From Paucibacter sp. DJ2R-2 (GTDB taxonomy: Bacteria > Pseudomonadota > Gammaproteobacteria > Burkholderiales > Burkholderiaceae_C): a DNA stretch of 64,000 nt. Below are positions 34,112 to 43,283 of this stretch, one piece after another (the stretch's first letter is position 1; each line of letters opens with the position of its first letter). The stretch lies in the NCBI RefSeq assembly GCF_025717675.1, contig NZ_JAJIRT010000004.1, forward strand, positions 310,001 to 374,000, written 5' to 3'. A program made the position numbers and the translations under genes. Under the pieces are notes generated by a model. It saw only the letters and a program-made list of their open reading frames with translations, made no database searches and was not told the origin of the DNA.

Positions 34112-36280
34112 TCAGAACGACATCCTCAGCGTGAAGCGGAAGGCGCGCGGCTCGGCCGGATGGATGTGTCGGTCGGCCACCGGTGCCGGCTCGCCCGGCA
34201 ACTGCGACTCGTAGTGATACTCGATGTCGTTGAGCTTGCGGTCCAGCAGATTGAACACATCCATGCTCAGCTCGGCACGGCTTCCCAGCCAGCGGCCAAG
34301 CTGGCGACTGATGCGAAGGTTGGTCGTCAAGGACGAACGCGAGCGCACGCTGTTGTCTTCTGTCAGTGGGCCGGAGCCAAGGTAGCGCCACTGGACGCTG
34401 GCCGACCACGGCCCCAGCTCGCGCACCGTCACGGCCACCGAACCGACCTTGTCGACCGCATTGGGAATGCGAGGGCCGACCGGGTCGGCATCCGAGAAGC
34501 GGGCATGGGTCCAGGCCAAGTCGGCATCGACCAGCAGCCAGGGCAGCGGAATCCAGCGGTTGTTCCATTCGATGCCGCGGCGTGTGCTGGGTCGGGTCGG
34601 TTCGGTGGCGCCGGCGTCGCCCACGTAGACCAGTTCAGAGTTGAAGTCCAGCGTCCACAGGGCGAGCGAACTCTGCAGGCCCGGGATCCACTCGCTGCGG
34701 GCGCCCAGCTCCATGCCGCGTGAGGCGACCAAGCCGGGCACCTTTTCAACGGCGGCCCCGGTCTTGGGATCGACGGTGGCCGTGGTGCCGCGGGCGTCGT
34801 TGCTGTGGAAACCACGACCGGCGTTGAAGAAAAACTCGGTCTTCGCCCACGGCCCGGCGATCAGGCTCAGCTTCGGCGAAACCAGGTGGTCGCGGCTGCG
34901 GCCCGAGTTGGCGGCATGGGCCAGGCTGTCCACCGAGAAGTGGGCCGCATCGGCGCGCAGGCCCAGCACGGTGCGCAGCCAGGGCGTCACTTCAAGCGCG
35001 GTCTGCGCATAGAAGCCATACAGGCCTTCGCGGACCTTGTCGTCGCGGGTGGTGCGCATGAGCTGCCGCTGGACCGTGTCGAACAAGCCCACGCGGATGC
35101 GGTCCTGACGCAGCTGCAGGCCGACTTCGGAACGCGCAGGCAGCGAGCCGATGTGGTGCTCGACCGCGCGGCTCGCGCTGAAGCCATAGACCTGTCGACG
35201 GTCCTGTTGCGAGAACTGGTCACCCTCGTCGGGCCGCTCCAAGGCGTAGCTGAAGTTGGAGAACAGCTGGAGCTGGTAGTCGATGAGGTAGGCAGCGACG
35301 CGCGTGGCGCCGGACTCCGTGCTCTCATGCCACTCGCCGGAGAGGCTGTTGCGATGCGTCTTGCCGCCGTCGCTCGGGTCGAGCGAGTCGAAACGGCCGA
35401 AGGCTTGGCCCGGATCGCGGCCGGCGCCGAGCAGCCGCTCAGGGATCTGGTCGGTCGAGGTCCAGCGCGCCGCGTAGCCCATCAAGCTCGCGCTCCAGCC
35501 GCGGGCAGCTGTGCCGTTGCTGAGGGTGAGCAGGCCGTTACTCTTGCGCAGGCCTTCAGGCACCGTCCAGGGGCCGTCATTGCCTTGCAGCTCGACACCC
35601 GCGAGTAGATGCAGGCTGCCGCCCAGATCTGTGGACCCGGCGGCGATGGCCCGGCGATAGCCATGGCCGCCGAGCGAGATGGCGGCGAATGGAGCATCCA
35701 GTCGGCTGCGGTAGGCGATATCGGTCGAACCGGCAGAGGCGAAGTCGGCGTTCTGGGCAAAGTACGGGCCTTTGCGGTATTCGATTCGGTCGACCAACTC
35801 GGGCATGAGGAAGTTCAAGTCCGAGTAGCCCTGGCCATGGCCGTGTGTCGGCATATTGACCGGCAAGCCGTTGACGGAGGTGGCGAAGTCCGTGCCATGG
35901 TCGAGGTTGAAGCCACGCAGGAAGTACTGGTTGGCCTTGCCGTCACCCGAATGCTGGGTGACGATCAGCCCAGGGATGAACTCCAGCAACTCGCCCGGGC
36001 GCAGCGCGGGGCGGCTCTTCAGCAACTCGGCGCGGATGACGCCCTGCGAGGCCGCATCGGAGCTGCCGATGGCGTTGTCGTAGTGGCGGCCCGCCACCTC
36101 GACACGGTCCAGTTGTTCTGCATCGACGGTGACGGCGGGGGCGTCGGGGCCCGCGCCGGCCGGGGCGGATTGACCCAGCGCGGCAGAGGCTTGCAGGCAC
36201 AGGCAAGCCAGGGCCGCCATCGGCTGAAGCAGCCGGCGCATGTCCGGTCTTCTGCGGGTCATTGGGCTGAGTTTGGACAT
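34112..36280 (-). CDS. TonB-dependent outer-membrane receptor
   Basis: A 722-residue receptor from ATG 36280 (MSKLSPMTRRRPDMRRLLQ); MTRR at 36262 is an alternative. After the signal peptide (PMAALACLCLQASAALGQ) comes the plug domain: LRPGELLEFIPGLIVTQHSG, KANQYFLRGFNLDHGTDFAT and VDRIEYRKGPYFA. The barrel ends with the outer-membrane C-terminal Phe (AFRFTLRMSF). The HGTDFATSVNGLPVNMPTHG segment is typical of a receptor group of unknown substrate. No iron operator is obvious upstream. It probably imports an organic or metal-chelate ligand. Confidence 0.9.
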   Translation of the reverse strand: MSKLSPMTRRRPDMRRLLQPMAALACLCLQASAALGQSAPAGAGPDAPAVTVDAEQLDRVEVAGRHYDNAIGSSDAASQGVIRAELLKSRPALRPGELLEFIPGLIVTQHSGDGKANQYFLRGFNLDHGTDFATSVNGLPVNMPTHGHGQGYSDLNFLMPELVDRIEYRKGPYFAQNADFASAGSTDIAYRSRLDAPFAAISLGGHGYRRAIAAGSTDLGGSLHLLAGVELQGNDGPWTVPEGLRKSNGLLTLSNGTAARGWSASLMGYAARWTSTDQIPERLLGAGRDPGQAFGRFDSLDPSDGGKTHRNSLSGEWHESTESGATRVAAYLIDYQLQLFSNFSYALERPDEGDQFSQQDRRQVYGFSASRAVEHHIGSLPARSEVGLQLRQDRIRVGLFDTVQRQLMRTTRDDKVREGLYGFYAQTALEVTPWLRTVLGLRADAAHFSVDSLAHAANSGRSRDHLVSPKLSLIAGPWAKTEFFFNAGRGFHSNDARGTTATVDPKTGAAVEKVPGLVASRGMELGARSEWIPGLQSSLALWTLDFNSELVYVGDAGATEPTRPSTRRGIEWNNRWIPLPWLLVDADLAWTHARFSDADPVGPRIPNAVDKVGSVAVTVRELGPWSASVQWRYLGSGPLTEDNSVRSRSSLTTNLRISRQLGRWLGSRAELSMDVFNLLDRKLNDIEYHYESQLPGEPAPVADRHIHPAEPRAFRFTLRMSF

Positions 36281-36616
36281 GGTCACGCTGGGGTTCGGCT
36301 TAGGAGGAGTTGGCGACTTCACATACGCAAAGCGCTCGCCCTTGGATGCGTCCTGCCGGACAAAACCAAAGCACGGAGCAAACTTCGTGTGAAGACCGCG
36401 CGGGCTCCTGAGCACCGTGCGAATGCGGGCGGCCTGAAGAAAAAAGCGCGCGCTTCTGGGGTCAACCCCGACAGGACATTCCCGCAGGCCGTCACAGGCT
36501 CGCAAGATCGGGTCGCAAGGCCGCAAGTCGCCATCTGGGCGGCAGGCAGGCGCGGCGCTAGATTGGCATCACGCCACGCAGCAGTTCGCGGGCGCCCCTC
36601 ACGCCAACCCAACTGG
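36281..36616. other. Divergent promoter region, no gene seen
   Basis: The 336 bases separate the divergent receptor and cyanophycinase-like genes. Both reading directions lack coding character and no strong palindrome or known operator was found. It should contain two promoters. Confidence 0.4.
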
Positions 36617-37987
36617 ATGCCACGCCCGATGAAATTGCGACTCCTCACTCTCGCCCTGTGCACCCACCTCGGCCTGGCCTGCGCGCCGGCGCAGGCCGGC
36701 AAGGTTTTCCTGTCGGGCGGCGGCTATGACGACGCCAACACCAGCCTGTTTGTGCAAGGCCTGCGCAAAGCCACCGGGCGCGACTCGGCGTTCACGCCGC
36801 TCATCACCAGCACCGCCAACTGCGGCAGCGACTGGGCCACCACGGTCTGCCCGCGCATCGCCGTCATCACCGCCTCCAAAGCCAGCTACGCCGAGGGCCT
36901 GGACGCCTTCACCAACGACATCCCCGCCACCAGCACCAGCTCGCTCAAGCGCGGCTACTACAACCTCTTCCAGACCCACGGCTTCTCGCCCAAGTTCATC
37001 ACCGCGCACATCGACAACCGCGCGGCGCACAGCAGCGCCAGCACACCCGAAGGCCAGGCCAATATCGCCATCCTCAACCAGGCCGATGCGATCTGGGTGG
37101 TGGGCGGCGACCAGGCCAAGGTTTCGCGCACCTTGCTCAACGACGACGGCAGCGACACGCCGCTGGCCGCGGCGCTGCGCAGCCGCTGGAGCAATGGCAA
37201 CGGCGCCATCGTCATGGCCGGCGACTCGGCGGGCAACCACGCCATGAACGTCAAGATGCACGCCGCCGGCATCAGCTACGGCTACCTCTACTACGGCGCC
37301 AATCTGCATGACCGCGCGGTCACCGACTACCTCACCCTGGGTGACACCCGCGACGGCAGCAGCGCACTGCGCTACTTCGAGAACGGCGGCACCATGAAGG
37401 GCCTGGGCTTCTTGCCCGCCACGCTGCTGAGCGACACCCACTTCGACGCCCGCTCCGGGCGCCTCGGTCGCCTGGTTTCGGCGCTGCGCCATATGGGCAT
37501 CCAGCAAGGCCTCGGGGTGGACGAGAACACCGGCGTGCTCGTGGACACTGCCGCACAGACCGCACAGGTTTACGGCGCCGGCACCTTGACCGTGGTCGAC
37601 ACGGCCGGCGCCAGCGTGCAGACCGGCACCTACTACAAGGTCAGCGGCCTGCGCGTGAGCCTGCTGAGCGCAGGCGACCGCTACAACTACGCCAGCAAGG
37701 TCGTCACCAGCAGCAAAGCGCTGATCAGCAGCCGCTATTACACGAGCTTCTACGACTCGCCCGACATCTTCGCGGCCTACGAGACTTCGAAGTCACTGAC
37801 CCGCGTGGTCGATCAAACGCCGACCAGCAATATCGGCACCGCCCCCAAACCGGTCTACAGCAGCGGCCCGGCCTACCCGAGCGGCGCGCCGGCCATCAAG
37901 CTGCGTTTCACCCGCGACGCCTCGACCAAGGGCTATTACAGCGGCGGCAAGTACACGGTGGACAAGGTCAAGGTCGACGTCTATTGA
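36617..37987 (+). CDS. Secreted cyanophycinase-like S51 peptidase
   Basis: A 456-residue protein (ATG 36617; ATG 36629 also possible) with a signal peptide (MKLRLLTLALCTHLGLACAPAQA). Peptidase S51 elements are GKVFLSGGGYDD, AIWVVGGDQAK, the nucleophile elbow AGDSAGNHAM (Ser204), SDTHFDARSGRLGRLVSALR and GLGVDENTGVLV. Cyanophycinases cleave the Asp-Arg polymer cyanophycin. The export signal implies it works outside on polymer from other bacteria. A ~150-residue C-terminal part is longer than in intracellular enzymes. Other S51 specificities such as Asp-dipeptidase are possible. Confidence 0.8.
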   Translation: MPRPMKLRLLTLALCTHLGLACAPAQAGKVFLSGGGYDDANTSLFVQGLRKATGRDSAFTPLITSTANCGSDWATTVCPRIAVITASKASYAEGLDAFTNDIPATSTSSLKRGYYNLFQTHGFSPKFITAHIDNRAAHSSASTPEGQANIAILNQADAIWVVGGDQAKVSRTLLNDDGSDTPLAAALRSRWSNGNGAIVMAGDSAGNHAMNVKMHAAGISYGYLYYGANLHDRAVTDYLTLGDTRDGSSALRYFENGGTMKGLGFLPATLLSDTHFDARSGRLGRLVSALRHMGIQQGLGVDENTGVLVDTAAQTAQVYGAGTLTVVDTAGASVQTGTYYKVSGLRVSLLSAGDRYNYASKVVTSSKALISSRYYTSFYDSPDIFAAYETSKSLTRVVDQTPTSNIGTAPKPVYSSGPAYPSGAPAIKLRFTRDASTKGYYSGGKYTVDKVKVDVY

Positions 37988-38017
37988 GGGGCGTGCGGCA
38001 CGCACTGACCGATCAAA

Positions 38018-38048
38018 GCCCGGATGCATGGATTTGCGGCATCCGGGC
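38018..38048 (+). terminator. Stem-loop after cyanophycinase-like gene
   Basis: GCCCGGATGC pairs perfectly with GCATCCGGGC around an eleven-base loop, 31 bases after the stop. There is no U-run, so it may terminate in a factor-dependent way or protect the 3' end. Confidence 0.5.
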
Positions 38049-38278
38049 GGCCTGCGCACCGGGGGCGGAGTCTCGGAAACCTGACTTTCGATAACGCTTT
38101 CAGTAAGCGGCACAATCGCGCTCGGGCGCTGAGAACAACGACTCACACATCCCAAGCTGCCGATGGCTGCGGCAAATCGATGCCATCGGTGGGTGATCGT
38201 GCCGATCCAGGGTAGTGGCTGGAAGTTCGGTGTCTTGGACAGCCTCCTTGGGCAGCACACCACAGCCGGGAGCCAGAT

Positions 38279-39013
38279 ATGTCAGCCAGCTCTGCATCGC
38301 AGACCGAATCGGACAGAAGAACGCATTTCGCACGCATCGCCGGGGCGATGTATCTCCTCACGGTCGCGAGCGCCCTGTTCGGGGAAGCCTATGTACGCGG
38401 CTCCACGCTGGTCAGCGAAAGCGCCGCAGAAACGGCCAGAAACCTGATTGAGGCCAATCAGCTCTTCCGCATGGGCTTGGTGACCGACCTGCTGACCTTC
38501 ACCGGTGTGGTCGTCCTCGTGTGGGCGCTGTACCAGTTGCTCCGACCCGTGGGCGGGCGACTGGCCGTCCTTGCCGTGTTCTTCCGCCTGATTGAACTGA
38601 GCGTGCACTTCTCGGCGGTCGGTCTCGGGATCGTCGCACTCTCCCTGCTGGGTGGCGGTGAGTACACGCGCGGCTTCGACACCGCCCAGCTGCATGGGCT
38701 CGTCGGTTTCGCGATTCGCGCGCAGATGACGGGCCTCAGCCTCGGATTCATACCTCTGGGCCTGGGCTCGGCGGTCTTTGCCCTGCTTTTGCTGCGCTCG
38801 GGCTACGTTCCCAAGCCTCTTGCAGCCTGGGGCGTCTTCGCCTCCCTGCTCCTGGCCGCCTACTCCTTTGGGATCATCTTGTCCCCCAGCACCAGCGACT
38901 TCTTCTATGTGGGCATGCTGCCCATGTTTGTGTACGAGGTATCGCTCGGGGCCTGGCTCCTCTTCAAAGGCGCCGGGGTCCCCGCAGCGCGTGCGGCTTC
39001 GGCTGCCTCGTGA
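38279..39013 (+). CDS. DUF4386 family membrane protein
   Basis: A 244-residue protein with six to seven helices. The opening THFARIAGAMYLLTVASALF, the loop ANQLFRMGLVTDLLTFTGVV and the end FFYVGMLPMFVYEVSLGAWL are the DUF4386 pattern. Function is unknown. A perfect eight-base stem (CCGATGGC at 38160-38167 with GCCATCGG at 38182-38189) lies in the leader region. A REP-like unit follows about 100 bases after the stop. Confidence 0.85.
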   Translation: MSASSASQTESDRRTHFARIAGAMYLLTVASALFGEAYVRGSTLVSESAAETARNLIEANQLFRMGLVTDLLTFTGVVVLVWALYQLLRPVGGRLAVLAVFFRLIELSVHFSAVGLGIVALSLLGGGEYTRGFDTAQLHGLVGFAIRAQMTGLSLGFIPLGLGSAVFALLLLRSGYVPKPLAAWGVFASLLLAAYSFGIILSPSTSDFFYVGMLPMFVYEVSLGAWLLFKGAGVPAARAASAAS

Positions 39014-39114
39014 CCGAGCCCGCATCGGCATGCCACGTTCGGGCCTCATTCGTTTCAGGCCCGCCGGACTCCTGACATCTGGGCCAGGCGGGTTCGGAAC
39101 GGAGCCACGTAGAA

Positions 39115-39138
39115 CTTCAGGGCAGGACCTGACCCTCA
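39115..39138. repeat. REP-type palindrome, partial copy C
   Basis: CTTCAGGGCAGGACCTGACCCTCA matches the right arm of copies A and B (AAGACCTGACCCT) with loss of the left arm. It lies between the DUF4386 gene and the Fur-type operator region. Confidence 0.6.
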
Positions 39139-39259
39139 TTGCGAATGCCGGGGCCTCGCACCTGGGACTGACTCTGGCCTTCCAGCGCCGTGAGGCTTCA
39201 CCGCCGGCCCGGGATGGCTTGGCTGGGCTTGGATTCAACCAGACGCATGCCCATTCATC

Positions 39260-39279
39260 GCAAATGAGAATTCATTTGC
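39260..39279 (+). promoter_or_regulatory. Fur/Zur-type operator
   Basis: GCAAATGAGAATTCATTTGC is a 20-base dyad with perfect eight-base arms (GCAAATGA / TCATTTGC), matching the AATGAGAATNATT core of Fur-family boxes. It is 44 bases upstream of the fur-like start and overlaps an AT-rich TTGCAATAATG promoter-like stretch. It likely gives autoregulated, metal-responsive control of the following cluster. Confidence 0.75.
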
Positions 39280-39323
39280 AATAATGCGGCAAGCACCCAT
39301 GCTTGCCACGCCTCATCCAGCCC

Positions 39324-39749
39324 ATGGAACGATCCACCCGCCAACGCACCGCCCTGCGCGCCGTCATCGACGCCGCGGGGCGACCGTTGTCGCCGCAAGA
39401 GGTGCTGGAAGCGTCTCAGCTGGAGGTGCCGGCCTTGTCGCTGGCCACGGTCTACCGCAATATCAAGGCGCTGCTCGATGCCGGCGAGATCAGCGCCGTG
39501 TCCTTGCCGGGCAACAGCCCGCGCTATGAATCCGCCCGCCATGAGCACCACCACCACTTCCAGTGCACCCAGTGCATGCGTGTGTTTGATGTGCACGCCT
39601 GCCCCGGCGATCTGTCCGGGCTGGCGCCGGCCGGCTTCCAGGTCGAGCGGCATGAGCTGACGCTGTACGGCCGCTGCAGCGACTGCGCCGCGCCGAAGAA
39701 GGCGTCGGGCAAGAGCAAGGCCCCGGCGGGTCGGCATGCGCCGACTTGA
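39324..39749 (+). CDS. Fur family metalloregulator
   Basis: A 141-residue repressor from ATG 39324 (a TTG at 39303 would add seven residues). The winged-helix DNA-binding part is RQRTALRAVIDAAGRPLSPQ with recognition helix ALSLATVYRNIKALLDAG. The metal region has HEHHHHFQC and two CxxC pairs (CTQC and CSDC), a structural zinc site. The basic tail KKASGKSKAPAGRHAPT is not metal-binding. It follows a Fur-type box and heads a receptor/ABC cluster. It could be Fur, Zur or another member; motif HHHHF with two CxxC is compatible with zinc or iron sensing. Confidence 0.88.
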   Translation: MERSTRQRTALRAVIDAAGRPLSPQEVLEASQLEVPALSLATVYRNIKALLDAGEISAVSLPGNSPRYESARHEHHHHFQCTQCMRVFDVHACPGDLSGLAPAGFQVERHELTLYGRCSDCAAPKKASGKSKAPAGRHAPT

Positions 39750-40185
39750 TGGGGGACGCTTGGCCACCCAAAGCATGGACCTTGGCGCGCACCTGACTTC
39801 GATGATTCGCGGTCAGTGCTTGCCCCTGCGCCAGCTGCTGGTCCGCTTTCTCATGCTGGCCGTGTTGTTCAACGCGGCCGCCGGGAGGCCAGCCCACGAA
39901 GGCTCGCATCTGCGGCAGACGCTCGCTGCCGTGGCGACGCTGTCGGCCTCGGCCTCGACCTCGGCAGCGGACCCATCGGCCGACGGAGCCGCACACGGCA
40001 AAGCCCTCGAAGGCGCTTGCGCCTGGTGCTTTGCCTATGCCGATCTGGGCGTCGGGCTGACAGCGTCTGCCCCTCCGCACACGCCGGCCTGGTTGGACGA
40101 GCTGCCACGGCCGCAGCCGGCACGGGGCTTCGTCCCCAGCCCCGGCCATTGGCCCTTCGCCTCGCGCGACCCGCCCGCCTGCTGA
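39736..40185 (+). CDS. DUF2946-like exported protein with CxxC
   Basis: A 149-residue frame starting inside the end of the fur-like gene; ATG 39775 or 39802 may be the true start. A hydrophobic segment (LRQLLVRFLMLAVLFNAA) looks like a signal peptide. A low-complexity Ala/Ser stretch and a GACAWCFAYAD motif (CxxC) follow, then a Pro-rich tail. Size, export signal and single CxxC fit the DUF2946 proteins that often accompany TonB receptors for metals. The role may be metal or redox handling in the periplasm. Identification is tentative. Confidence 0.55.
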   Translation: MRRLDGGRLATQSMDLGAHLTSMIRGQCLPLRQLLVRFLMLAVLFNAAAGRPAHEGSHLRQTLAAVATLSASASTSAADPSADGAAHGKALEGACAWCFAYADLGVGLTASAPPHTPAWLDELPRPQPARGFVPSPGHWPFASRDPPAC

Positions 40186-40288
40186 AGCCCGCCGTCCTGG
40201 CGGAGCGCTAGACCTCATCACACAGTTCCGTGCCCCGGCGTCCAGCTGGCGGCTCGGCGTCGTCGTTCGTCTTTCCGAGTTTCTCCTC

Positions 40289-42472
40289 ATGCTTTCCACA
40301 CCCCGCTCCGCGCCCGGCGCGCGCCTTGCCGTTCTTCCCATGCTTCCCCTTCTGCCGCTGTCTCTCGCTGTGGCCGCCCTGTACACCGGACCTGTGAGCG
40401 CCGAGCCCGCCAAGACCGGCACCGAGGCGGCACAGCTGCCCGCGGTCGAGCTGGTCGGGCGCACGGAGTCCGGCGCGTATCACGCGGCCGAAGCGGCCGG
40501 GGCCAAGACCGATCTCGCCTTGCGGGAGCTGCCGCAATCGGTGCGCATCGTCACACGCCAGGCGATCGATGACCTCGGTGCCACCAAGCTCGACGATGTG
40601 CTCGACTACGTCGGCGGCGTCTCGCGCCAGAACAGCTTCGGCGGCCTCTGGGACAACATCGCCATCCGGGGCCTACCCGGCAACGAGAACACCGGCATGG
40701 CCACGCTGCTGAACGGCTTCTCCTCGAACCGCGGCTTCAATGCACCGCGCGATCTGGCCGGCGTGGAGCGGATCGAGTTTCTCAAGGGCACGGCTGCCGC
40801 GCTTTACGGCAGCAGCGAGCCGGGCGGGACGCTGAACATCGTCTCCAAACGCCCGCGCTGGAGTGCGGCCCATTCCGTCGAGGCCTATCTGGGCAGCTAT
40901 GGCCTGCGGCGCGGCGCCCTGGACAGCACCGGGCCCATCGGCGAGAACCTCGCCTACCGACTCAACCTGGCCGTGGAAGACCGCGACAGCTTCCGCGATC
41001 ACATCAGCGCCAAGCGCGAAGTGCTCGCACCGGCCTTTAGCTGGCGACTTGGCCAGGCCACCCAGCTGGACTACGTGGGCGAGCTCTTGCGGCATGCCAG
41101 CCCGCTGGACCGGGGCGTCGTTGCAGTCGACAACCGCTTGGGCGCCATCAGCCGCGACCGCTTCCTGGGCGAGCCGGCCGATGGCGAGGTGACGGTCAAG
41201 AACCAGACCCACCAGCTCATCCTGTCGCATGAGTGGAATGCCGATTGGCGCAGCCGCTTCGGCCTGTCCTACCGCGAAACTTCGATGGAAGGCTTCTCGA
41301 CCGAGGCCACCGCGCTGCGCCCCGACAAGACCACGCTCACGCGCCAGCGGCGCTTCCGCGACTACGGCTCGGAAGACGCCGCGCTGCAAGCCGAGCTGCA
41401 AGGCCATCTCAAGACCGGCGCCATCGAGCATGAAGTGCTGCTCGGGCTGGAGAGCTTTCGCTTTCGCATGGACTCGGTGATGCGGCGCGTGAACCCGACG
41501 GCCACGCAGGCCTACGCCATCGACATCCAGAACCCGGTCTACGGCCAGGCCCAGCCGCTGCCCCTGCCCAACACCGACACGCTGGAGCGCCAGCGCAATA
41601 CCGCGCTTTACCTGCAGGACGCCGTCAAGCTCGCGCCCGAGTGGCGTCTGGTGGCCGGCCTTCGTTTCGATGACTACCGCCAGTCGCTGCACAACCGGAT
41701 CAAGGACAGCACCGCACGCCAGCAGCCCTCGTCGAGCTCGCCCCGTGTCGGCCTCTCCTGGCTGCCAACGACGCAATGGACCGTGTATGCCAACGCCGGC
41801 CGCTCCTTCCGACCCAATGTCGGCTCGGACTTCGCCTCGCAGGGCTTCGAGCCAGAGACCGGCCGCGCGCTCGAGCTGGGCAGCAAGTGGGAGAGTGCGG
41901 ACCGGCGCATCGGCGCCACCGCAGCGTTCTTCGACATCCGCAAACGCAATGTGTTGACCGCCGACCCGGTGAACGCGGGCTTCTCCGTGGCGGCGGGCGA
42001 GATCCGCAGCCGCGGCCTCGAGTTCGACCTGGCCGGGCAGCTGAGCGCGAACTGGCGTTTGAACGCCAGCCTGGTGCTCAACGACGTCGAGATCACCCAA
42101 GACAACAGCCTGGAAGTCGGCGGGCGCCTGCTCAACGTGCCCAAGGTCAATGGCAGTGTGCTGGCGGTCTACGAGAGCGCCTTGGCCAACGGCCAGCGCT
42201 TCAGCATCGGCGGCGGGTTCACGCACATGGGCGCGCGGCTGGGTCAAGCGCGCACGCAGGCCGAGGCCAAGGCCGGCACGCCAGCCTTCGAGCTGCCGGC
42301 CTACACCACGGCCAAGCTGGTCACCTACTGGCGCATCCAGCCCAAGCTGCGCCTGACGCTCGACATCGACAACCTGTTCGACACCCACTACTACACCAGC
42401 TCCTACAGCCGCCTCTGGGTGGCACCGGGCACGGCGCGCAGCGCCACTGTGGGCCTGCAGGCCAAGTTCTGA
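40289..42472 (+). CDS. TonB-dependent siderophore-type receptor
   Basis: A 727-residue outer-membrane receptor. The signal peptide is PLLPLSLAVAALYTGPVSA. The TonB-box-like region is followed by LRELPQSVRIVTRQAIDDLG, LDDVLDYVGGVSRQNSFGGL, DNIAIRGLPGNENTGMATLL and VERIEFLKGTAAALYGSSEP-GG, which is the siderophore-receptor plug signature. It ends NLFDTHYYTSSYSRLW and GLQAKF. It lies behind the Fur-type operator and before an ABC exporter-like trio. It probably takes up a ferric or other metal chelate; no siderophore synthesis genes are nearby. Confidence 0.92.
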   Translation: MLSTPRSAPGARLAVLPMLPLLPLSLAVAALYTGPVSAEPAKTGTEAAQLPAVELVGRTESGAYHAAEAAGAKTDLALRELPQSVRIVTRQAIDDLGATKLDDVLDYVGGVSRQNSFGGLWDNIAIRGLPGNENTGMATLLNGFSSNRGFNAPRDLAGVERIEFLKGTAAALYGSSEPGGTLNIVSKRPRWSAAHSVEAYLGSYGLRRGALDSTGPIGENLAYRLNLAVEDRDSFRDHISAKREVLAPAFSWRLGQATQLDYVGELLRHASPLDRGVVAVDNRLGAISRDRFLGEPADGEVTVKNQTHQLILSHEWNADWRSRFGLSYRETSMEGFSTEATALRPDKTTLTRQRRFRDYGSEDAALQAELQGHLKTGAIEHEVLLGLESFRFRMDSVMRRVNPTATQAYAIDIQNPVYGQAQPLPLPNTDTLERQRNTALYLQDAVKLAPEWRLVAGLRFDDYRQSLHNRIKDSTARQQPSSSSPRVGLSWLPTTQWTVYANAGRSFRPNVGSDFASQGFEPETGRALELGSKWESADRRIGATAAFFDIRKRNVLTADPVNAGFSVAAGEIRSRGLEFDLAGQLSANWRLNASLVLNDVEITQDNSLEVGGRLLNVPKVNGSVLAVYESALANGQRFSIGGGFTHMGARLGQARTQAEAKAGTPAFELPAYTTAKLVTYWRIQPKLRLTLDIDNLFDTHYYTSSYSRLWVAPGTARSATVGLQAKF

Positions 42473-42482
42473 GGCCCAGCAT

Positions 42483-43283
42483 ATGCACACCATGCCAGTG
42501 ACCGCCACCACGGAGTTTCGCGAAGCTCCCTTGCCGCACGCCACGGCCCCACGCCGGCCCGCCCTCGAAGCGCGCGGCGTGATCGCCGGCTATGGCGCCA
42601 GCACCATCTTGCACGGCCTGGACCTGCGGGTCGGGGCCGGTGAGATCTACGCCTTGCTGGGCGCCAACGGCGCCGGCAAGACCACCACGCTGAGCCTCTT
42701 CCTGGGCTTTGTTCAGGCCAGCAGCGGGCAGGTGCGGGTGAACGGCATCGACCCCATGGCGGATCCGAGCGCAGCCCGGCGCCAGCTCGCCTACATCCCC
42801 GAGAACGTCGCGCTCTACGAGCACCTCAGCGCGCGCGAAAACGTCGCCTATCTGCTGCACCTCGCGGGCCAGCCTGCGGGTGTGGCGGCCATCGACGCCG
42901 CGCTGACGGCCGCCGGCCTGGACGCCGCCGCGCATGGGCGGCGCATCTCGGGCTTCTCCAAAGGCATGCGGCAAAAGGTGTCGATTGCTTTGGCGCTGGC
43001 GCGCCAGGTGCCGGCGCTCTTGCTGGACGAGCCCACCTCTGGCCTGGACCCGCAAGCCACCAGCGAGTTCAGCCGCCTGCTCGGGCTGCTGCGCGCGCAA
43101 GGTGTGGCGGTGTTGATGGTGACGCATGACCTGCTCAGCGCGGCCGATGTGGCCGATCGCATCGGCTTCATCGAAGGCGGGCGCCTGATCGAGGAGGTCG
43201 CGGCCACCAGCCACACCGGTGAGGAGCATTTCGATGTGCGCGCCCTGCACCGGCGCTACGCCGGCCAGGAGGCGCGGCGATGA
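42483..43283 (+). CDS. ABC transporter ATPase (ABC-2 type)
   Basis: A 266-residue ATPase. Walker A is GANGAGKTT near residue 61; the signature is degenerate (GFSKGMRQKVSIALAL), usual for ABC-2 exporters. Walker B is ALLLDEPTSGLDP, and the switch His is in MVTHDLLSAAD. It starts ten bases after the receptor stop and overlaps the first permease by four bases. It pairs with the two DUF3526 permeases. Confidence 0.9.
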   Translation: MHTMPVTATTEFREAPLPHATAPRRPALEARGVIAGYGASTILHGLDLRVGAGEIYALLGANGAGKTTTLSLFLGFVQASSGQVRVNGIDPMADPSAARRQLAYIPENVALYEHLSARENVAYLLHLAGQPAGVAAIDAALTAAGLDAAAHGRRISGFSKGMRQKVSIALALARQVPALLLDEPTSGLDPQATSEFSRLLGLLRAQGVAVLMVTHDLLSAADVADRIGFIEGGRLIEEVAATSHTGEEHFDVRALHRRYAGQEARR

